A DNA stretch of 64,000 nucleotides, from assembly GCF_030651995.1 (NCBI RefSeq), contig NZ_JAUSBN010000041.1, forward strand, positions 1 through 64,000. The letters are read 5' to 3'. The stretch's first letter is position 1, and every line of letters starts with the position of its first letter. The notes under the pieces were generated by a model. The model made no database searches. It was not told the origin of the DNA and worked only from the letters and a program-made list of their open reading frames with translations. Below, piece by piece: positions 58,896 through 64,000 of the stretch. The translations under genes and the position numbers were made by a program. The DNA is from Reyranella sp. (GTDB lineage Bacteria; Pseudomonadota; Alphaproteobacteria; Reyranellales; Reyranellaceae).

Positions 58896-59819
58896 CTAGG
58901 AGATTAGGGTTTTCCGGAGGGCCCTCGCCCGAACCCGCTCGCGGTGGAGGATGTAGAGGCCCGAGCCGATGACCAGCGGCAGGCCGTACCAGACGGTCCA
59001 GGAGGGCTCTTCCTCGAACCACAGGTAGCCGTAGGCCATGGCGAGCACGATGGCGGTATAGTCGAATGGGGCCAGGATGGCGGCGGGCGCCAGCCGCCAG
59101 GCGCGGGTGATCAGGATCTGGGCGCAGCCGCCCAGCAGGCCGAGGGTCAGCAGCCAGACCCAGTCGAGCAGGGGCGGCCATTTCCATTCCGGGATGGCAC
59201 AGGCGATCGAGACGACGGTGCCCACGACGGCGAACCAGAACAGGGTCACGACGTCGGGATCGTGGCGGCTGAGCAGGCGGACCAGCACGGTCGAGAGCGA
59301 GTAGCAGAAGGTGGCCGCCAGGATGACCAGCGAGACCAGGTGGAACTCGATCGCCCAGGGATCGAGCATGATCAACACGCCGGCAAAACCCACGCCCACG
59401 GCGGTCCAGCGCCGCCAGCCGACCGGCTCGCGCAGGATCGGCACCGACAGCGCCACCATGAAGAGGGGGGCTGCGAAGGAGATGGCATAGGCATCGACCA
59501 GCGGCATGCGCGGGAAGGCGTAGAAGAAGCCGAACATGCTGCCGAAGCCGATGGTGACCCGAAGCGCCTGCAGCCCCGGGCGGGTGCTGCGGACCACGCG
59601 GAGGCCTCCCGCGTGCCAGATCAGCACCGCGACGGGGAGCAGGGCCACGGCGCTGCGGAACACCATGAGCTGGAAGGAGCCGTAGGTGCCGCCCAGCCCC
59701 TTGACCATCGCGTCCATCGTGCAGAACAGCACGAGCGCGCTCATCTTGAAGTAGATGCCGTGCAGGGCGGTCTGGCTGGGAGCGTGCGGCAAGGTCGCGC
59801 TATTTGGCTCGCGCTGCAT
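58896..59819 (-). CDS. DMT-superfamily transporter (two EamA domains)
   Basis: A 307-aa inner-membrane protein with ten predicted membrane segments in two EamA repeats, e.g. YAISFAAPLFMVALSVPILR-type stretches (SFAAPLFMVALSVPIL; repeat 2 AAILAPFDYTAIVLAMAYGY with the WFEEEPSW loop). Members export amino acids, nucleobases or similar metabolites. It is divergent from the CHASE2 cyclase with only ~46 bp between the starts. Confidence 0.9.
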   Translation of the reverse strand: MQREPNSATLPHAPSQTALHGIYFKMSALVLFCTMDAMVKGLGGTYGSFQLMVFRSAVALLPVAVLIWHAGGLRVVRSTRPGLQALRVTIGFGSMFGFFYAFPRMPLVDAYAISFAAPLFMVALSVPILREPVGWRRWTAVGVGFAGVLIMLDPWAIEFHLVSLVILAATFCYSLSTVLVRLLSRHDPDVVTLFWFAVVGTVVSIACAIPEWKWPPLLDWVWLLTLGLLGGCAQILITRAWRLAPAAILAPFDYTAIVLAMAYGYLWFEEEPSWTVWYGLPLVIGSGLYILHRERVRARALRKTLIS

Positions 59820-59865
59820 ACTCTGTAAAGTGAACTTGTCGGGGGATCAGGGGAAACGTGAGCGC

Positions 59866-62109
59866 GTGAGCTGGCTGTTGCGCTGCATCAATTCGCGACG
59901 GGCGCCGATCGTCGTCGCGATGCTCGTCCTGCTGGGCGCCCTCGTGCTCCGCATCGCCGATCCGGCGGCGGTGACGCGCATTCGCGATTTCGCCTTCGAC
60001 AGCTACCAGCGCCTCGAGCCGCGTCCCTACAATCCTGAGACCCCGGTGCGCATCGTCGATATCGACGAGGCAGCGCTGAAGGAATACGGCCAATGGCCGT
60101 GGCCGCGCACGATCATCGCGCAGATGGTCGACAGGCTCACCGAGAAAGGCGTCGCCGTGGTGGCCTTCGACGCCGTGTTCGCCGAGCCGGACCGGTCCTC
60201 GATCAGCCGCATGGTGCGCGACCTCGTGGCCTTCACCGATCCCGAGACGGTCCAGAAGCTGGCCGCCGCGGTGCAGGACAACGACAAGGTGCTGGCCGAC
60301 GCCATGGCGCAGTCGAGGGTCGTCACGGGCTTCGGTTTCGACGTGAAGGGCTCGGGAAAACCGCCGCGCACCTTCCATGGCATGGCCTTCGCCGGCGACC
60401 AGCCCAGCCAGTTCCTGCCGCAGCAGGGCGGCACGGTGAAGTCCCTCGACCTCCTGGAAGCCGCGGCGAAGGGCAACGGCAGCGTCAACACCGACGTCGA
60501 CAGCATCGTGATTCGCCGCGTGCCGATGCTGTTCCGTGTCGCCGGCTACCAGGGCCTGTTCCCGTCGCTGTCGATCGAGGCGCTGCGGGTCGCGCAGGAG
60601 GCGTCCTCCTACCTGGTCAAGTCGTCGGGCGCGAGCGGCGAGATGTCGTTCGGCGAGAAGACCGGCATTGTCGCCATCAAGACCGGTGCCCTCGAAGTGC
60701 CGACCGACGGCCGCGGCCGGGTCGTGCTCTACGATACCGGCCACCAGCCGCAGCGGTTCATATCGGCCCGCGCCGTGCTGAAGGACGAGGTGCCGGCCGA
60801 GAAGCTGGAAGGCCAGGTGATCTTCGTCGGCACCAGCGCCATCGGCCTCAAGGACCTGCGCAACACGCCGGTCCAGGACGGCGTGCCCGGCGTCGAGGTC
60901 CATGCCCAGCTCGCCGAGCAGATGCTGGAGCAGCGGTTCCTTGCCCGGCCCGACTATGCCGACGGTGCGGAGTTCCTCTACCTCGCCGCCATGGGCCTGC
61001 TGATGGTCGTGCTGCTGCCCCGGCTGACGGCAGGCAGGATGGCGCTGGTCGCGACGATCCTCATCGGGGCGGGGCTGATCGTGCCGTGGCTCGCCTATTC
61101 CCGGTACCACCTGCTGTTCGATCCGATCTATCCGCCCGCGACCCTCGCGGCGATCTATGTCAGCGGCACGGCGCTCGCCTTCATGCGAACGGAGCGGGAG
61201 CGGGCGGAGATCCGCGGCGCCTTCGGCATGTACCTCTCGCCCGACCTGGTCGAGCAGCTTGCGCGCAATCCCAGCCTGCTGCAGCTCGGCGGCGAGCAGC
61301 GCGAGATCACGGTGATGTTCACCGACGTGCGCGGCTTCACCACCATCTCGGAGCAGTTCGATCCGCAGGGGCTGACGCGGTTCATGAACCGCTTCCTGAC
61401 GCCGATGACGGACCTGATCCTGGGTCTCAAGGGCACGATCGACAAGTACATGGGCGACGCCATCATGGCGTTCTGGAACGCGCCCCTGCCGGTCGAGCGC
61501 CACGCCGCGCGCGCCTGCGATGCGGCGCTGGCCATGCAGGCGCGCCTTGCTGTGCTGAATGCAGAATGGAAGGCCGAATCCGAGGCCGAGGGGCGCCGGC
61601 ACATCCCGGTGAACATCGGCGTCGGCCTGAACACCGGGCCCGCGTCGGTCGGCAATTTCGGCTCGACCCAGCGTTTCACCTATTCCTGTCTGGGCGACGA
61701 CGTGAACCTGGCCTCGCGCCTCGAAGGCCAATGCAAGACCTATGGCGTCGGCATCATCATCGGCCGCAAGACGCGCGAGGCAGTCGAAGACTACGCTACG
61801 TTGGAGATCGATCTGATCACTGTGAAGGGCAAGACCGAGCCCGAGCGGGTCTACGTGCTCCTGGGGGACGCCTCTGTTGCGAAGACGCCGGCCTACGCCG
61901 CGCTGGTCGAACGGCAGGACGAGTTCCTCCGGCTCTATCGCAGCGGCGCGTTCGCCGAGGCCCTCGCGACCATCGAGGCCTGCGAGACGGCGGCCGCCGG
62001 GGCGGGATGGCCCCAGAGTTACTATCAGATGATGCGCGGGCGGCTCGACGAGCTGATCGACGATTCGCCGGTGGACTGGAAGGGAGTTTATGTCGCCAAG
62101 GACAAGTGA
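59866..62109 (+). CDS. CHASE2-domain adenylate/guanylate cyclase
   Basis: A ~747-aa membrane receptor cyclase. An N-terminal membrane segment (IVVAMLVLLGALVLRI) leads into a periplasmic CHASE2 domain (VRIVDIDEAALKEYGQWPWP ... GQVIFVGTSAIGLKDLRNTP), three membrane helices, then a class III cyclase domain: VMFTDVRGFTTISEQF (metal Asp), DKYMGDAIMAFWNAP and FTYSCLGDDVNLASRLEG. It makes cAMP (or cGMP) in response to an extracellular signal. GTG 59866 is my start; GTG 59830 is possible. A tail helical region follows the catalytic domain. Confidence 0.92.
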   Translation: MSWLLRCINSRRAPIVVAMLVLLGALVLRIADPAAVTRIRDFAFDSYQRLEPRPYNPETPVRIVDIDEAALKEYGQWPWPRTIIAQMVDRLTEKGVAVVAFDAVFAEPDRSSISRMVRDLVAFTDPETVQKLAAAVQDNDKVLADAMAQSRVVTGFGFDVKGSGKPPRTFHGMAFAGDQPSQFLPQQGGTVKSLDLLEAAAKGNGSVNTDVDSIVIRRVPMLFRVAGYQGLFPSLSIEALRVAQEASSYLVKSSGASGEMSFGEKTGIVAIKTGALEVPTDGRGRVVLYDTGHQPQRFISARAVLKDEVPAEKLEGQVIFVGTSAIGLKDLRNTPVQDGVPGVEVHAQLAEQMLEQRFLARPDYADGAEFLYLAAMGLLMVVLLPRLTAGRMALVATILIGAGLIVPWLAYSRYHLLFDPIYPPATLAAIYVSGTALAFMRTERERAEIRGAFGMYLSPDLVEQLARNPSLLQLGGEQREITVMFTDVRGFTTISEQFDPQGLTRFMNRFLTPMTDLILGLKGTIDKYMGDAIMAFWNAPLPVERHAARACDAALAMQARLAVLNAEWKAESEAEGRRHIPVNIGVGLNTGPASVGNFGSTQRFTYSCLGDDVNLASRLEGQCKTYGVGIIIGRKTREAVEDYATLEIDLITVKGKTEPERVYVLLGDASVAKTPAYAALVERQDEFLRLYRSGAFAEALATIEACETAAAGAGWPQSYYQMMRGRLDELIDDSPVDWKGVYVAKDK

Positions 62110-63010
62110 GCAGGATCGCCGCCTCACCGCCATCGAGGACCTCGTGTGCCGCGACGTGGGCCGCAAGACGCAGCAACTGATCGACGCCAATCGCGGCGGC
62201 CTGGCCGAGTCGGCGACGTCGCTCGCCACCGCCACGCGCGTGGGGCTGATCACCGGCTTCTTCGTGCCGCGCGGCGACGTGGCGGCGCCGGAGACCGACG
62301 GGCCCGTGGGAACCGCGCTGCTGGCCGCTTCTCTCGTGGCCTGCGGCGTGCCGGCGCGCATCGCCGTCGACACGCCCAGCGTCGAGGCCGTGCGCTCGGC
62401 CGTGCGGGCGACTGGCGAAGACGTGACCGTCGATGAGATCGTTCTCGGGGAAGACGGCGCCATCGAGGCGCAGGCGCGGATCTGGCGGCAGGACAATCTC
62501 TCCCACGTCGTCGCCATCGAACGGTGCGGGCGCAGCGCCGACGGCCGGCCACGCAACATGCGCGGTGTCGACGTCTCGCCCTGGACCTTGCCGCTCGATG
62601 CGTTGTTCGAGGGCGGCGACTGGGCGAAGCTCGCGGTCGGCGACGGCGGCAACGAGATCGGCATGGGCAAGCTGCCGCCCGGCCTGATCGCCCAGCACGT
62701 GCCTAACGGCGCGGAGATCGCCTGCGTAACCTCGTGCGACCACCTCGTGGTCGCCGGCGTCTCGAACTGGGGCGCCTACGGGCTCATGGCGGCGCTCGCC
62801 GTCCTGCGTCCCGACTGGCGTCCGACAATCGCGAAATTCCTGACCGCGGAACGGGACTTCTTCGTCACCGATACGATCGTCAAGGAAGCCGGCGCGGTGG
62901 ACGGGGTGACGGCGCTGCGCGTCGCCACGGTCGACGGATTCGGCCCGGAAATCCACGGACCGCTGGTAGACAGGCTTGGTCGCATTGCATGGGGAGAGGG
63001 CGCGCATTAG
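62090..63010 (+). CDS. DUF4392 protein (D-glutamate cyclase-like)
   Basis: A 306-aa protein matching the C-terminal DUF4392 half of D-glutamate cyclase: VVAIERCGRSADGRPRNMRG, AKLAVGDGGNEIGMGKLPPG, CDHLVVAGVSNWGAYGLMAA. In mammals this domain converts D-Glu to 5-oxo-D-proline. ATG 62090, with AAGGGAG upstream, lies 20 nt inside the cyclase gene, so the two are coupled. A bacterial role in D-glutamate removal is inferred from the family. Confidence 0.87.
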   Translation: MSPRTSEQDRRLTAIEDLVCRDVGRKTQQLIDANRGGLAESATSLATATRVGLITGFFVPRGDVAAPETDGPVGTALLAASLVACGVPARIAVDTPSVEAVRSAVRATGEDVTVDEIVLGEDGAIEAQARIWRQDNLSHVVAIERCGRSADGRPRNMRGVDVSPWTLPLDALFEGGDWAKLAVGDGGNEIGMGKLPPGLIAQHVPNGAEIACVTSCDHLVVAGVSNWGAYGLMAALAVLRPDWRPTIAKFLTAERDFFVTDTIVKEAGAVDGVTALRVATVDGFGPEIHGPLVDRLGRIAWGEGAH

Positions 63011-63020
63011 CTTGCGCGCC
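62999..63020 (+). promoter_or_regulatory. Perfect hairpin directly before the acyl-CoA dehydrogenase start
   Basis: GGCGCGCA-TTAGCT-TGCGCGCC is a perfect 8-bp stem with a 6-nt loop that ends one base before the ATG at 63021 and spans the stop codon of the DUF4392 gene. No Shine-Dalgarno sequence is visible, so the hairpin occupies the ribosome-landing region and may limit translation of the downstream gene. Confidence 0.45.
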
Positions 63021-64000
63021 ATGGAAAATCCCTACGCTCCGACGCATCCCGAGATCCGCGACGCCGTTCGCCAGCTCTGCCTGAAGTTCGATGGCGCCTA
63101 CTGGCGCGATCTCGACCGCGAGCGCGGCTATCCGACGGCCTTCGTGAAGGCGCTGACCGAAGCCGGCTGGCTGTCGATCCTGATTCCCGAGGAATATGGC
63201 GGCGCGGGCCTCGGCATCTCGGCGGCCAGCGCGGTGCTGGAGGAGATCCACAAGGCCGGCTGCAACGCCGCGGCCTGCCACGCCCAGATGTACATCATGG
63301 GCACGGTGCTGCGGCACGGCAGCAAGGAGCAGAAGGAACGCTACCTGCCGAAGATCGCGACCGGCGAGCTGCGCCTGCAGGCATTCGGCGTCACCGAGCC
63401 GTCGAGCGGCACCGATACGCTGAGCCTGCGCACCACGGCGGTGAAGAAGGACAACAGCACCTACGTCGTGAACGGCCAGAAGGTGTGGACCAGCCGCGCC
63501 GAGCATTCCGACCTGATGCTGCTGCTTGCCCGCACCACGCCGCGCGAGCAGACCAAGAAGAAGACGGACGGGCTGTCGGTGTTCCTCGTCGATATGCGGT
63601 CCGCGCTGGGCAAGGGCCTGACCATCCGGCCGATCCGCACCATGATGAACCACAACAGCACCGAAGTGTTCTTCGACAACATGGAAGTGTCGGCCGAGAA
63701 CCTGATCGGCGAGGAGGGGCAGGGCTTCCGCTACATCCTCTCCGGCATGAATGCCGAGCGGGTGCTGATCGCCTCGGAATGCATCGGCGACGGCAAGTGG
63801 TTCATCGAACGTGCGGTGAACTACGCCAATGAGCGCAAGCTGTTCGGCCGCCCGATCGGCCAGAACCAGGGCGTCCAGTACCCGATCGCGCGCGCCTACA
63901 CGCAGATCGAGGCCGCCGACCTGATGGTGCGCAAGGCCGCCGCGATGTTCGAGGCAGGCATCAATGCCGGCGCCGAGGCCAACATGGCCAAGATGCTGGC
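63021..64000 (+). CDS. Acyl-CoA dehydrogenase (partial, runs off the window)
   Basis: The first ~326 residues of a flavin-dependent acyl-CoA dehydrogenase. The N-terminal helical domain starts MENPYAPTHPEIRDAVRQLC. FAD/acyl-binding motifs include LQAFGVTEPSSGTDTLSLRT, YVVNGQKVWTSRAEHSDLML and IGEEGQGFRYILSGMNAERV. NERKLFGRPIGQNQGVQYPI marks the C-terminal domain that would carry the catalytic base. The rest lies beyond 64000. Confidence 0.93.
   Translation, partial: MENPYAPTHPEIRDAVRQLCLKFDGAYWRDLDRERGYPTAFVKALTEAGWLSILIPEEYGGAGLGISAASAVLEEIHKAGCNAAACHAQMYIMGTVLRHGSKEQKERYLPKIATGELRLQAFGVTEPSSGTDTLSLRTTAVKKDNSTYVVNGQKVWTSRAEHSDLMLLLARTTPREQTKKKTDGLSVFLVDMRSALGKGLTIRPIRTMMNHNSTEVFFDNMEVSAENLIGEEGQGFRYILSGMNAERVLIASECIGDGKWFIERAVNYANERKLFGRPIGQNQGVQYPIARAYTQIEAADLMVRKAAAMFEAGINAGAEANMAKML

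Noticed and set aside
59800..62670. A 956-codon minus-strand frame opposite the cyclase gene
   Set aside because: It covers parts of two well-supported plus-strand genes and its translation is His/Arg/Asp-rich without motifs.

Overview
The window is about 64 kb of GC-rich, gene-dense bacterial chromosome. Short 4-nt ATGA or GTGA overlaps between neighbouring genes are common. The gene families point to a metabolically versatile, aerobic soil or freshwater alphaproteobacterium: Bug-type solute receptors, paired acyl-CoA synthetases, a bacterial P450, Rieske and flavin monooxygenases, ErpA, a CHASE2 adenylate cyclase, and LysR, GntR and TetR regulators beside small catabolic operons. A Reyranella-like or Rhodospirillales-like origin is my guess; no rRNA or other marker here settles it. 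I see no tRNA, rRNA, CRISPR array, prophage or replication origin.

Layout. 0-5 kb: the tail of an IS481-type transposase, then a leftward operon (GMC oxidoreductase, NHL-repeat protein, D-2-hydroxyacid dehydrogenase) ending in a decayed Bug receptor. 4.6-11 kb: rightward SnoaL-like protein with a D-aminoacylase-type amidohydrolase, a methyltransferase with a large membrane protein, and PobA. 11-20.7 kb: MetE-like protein, amidase and VOC protein under one LysR; nitronate monooxygenase; a LysR/arylsulfatase/formylglycine-generating-enzyme module; TetR with a VOC protein and a clear palindromic operator. 20.7-32 kb: CutA, a fungal-type cytosine deaminase, a glutamine-synthetase-like/Rieske oxygenase operon, two unrecognised membrane proteins, hydrolase/alcohol dehydrogenase/GST, and a NEW3-domain/ABC-2 export set.

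32-38 kb is a self-contained catabolic island: GntR, Bug receptor, TauD-like dioxygenase, two tandem isocitrate-lyase/PEP-mutase paralogues sharing a nearly identical core, and an amidohydrolase. 38.8-47 kb has an RluA-type pseudouridine synthase, amidase, FAH-family hydrolase, DapA-family aldolase, and two small lipoprotein genes bracketed by two related candidate small-RNA genes, followed by two GNAT acetyltransferases. 47-64 kb has a GST, cupin, two acyl-CoA synthetases divergent from a P450, PP2C phosphatase, asparaginase II, RlmD/TrmA-type methyltransferase, DUF4239 protein, SDR, exonuclease III, ErpA, DMT transporter, adenylate cyclase, a DUF4392 (D-glutamate cyclase-like) protein and a truncated acyl-CoA dehydrogenase.

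The most interesting observation is the pair of paralogous ~105-nt candidate sRNA loci around 44.4 and 45.4 kb. Each has a TTGACA -35 box with a 17-nt spacer, a shared core, and a terminal hairpin whose stem sequence differs between the copies while still pairing. Other points worth a second look are the step-by-step decay of a Bug receptor gene, the likely gene conversion between tandem lyase paralogues, the sulfatase with its own activator, the glutamine-synthetase/Rieske pairing, and a 72-bp decayed second copy of an rRNA-methyltransferase 3' end across a DUF4239 gene.
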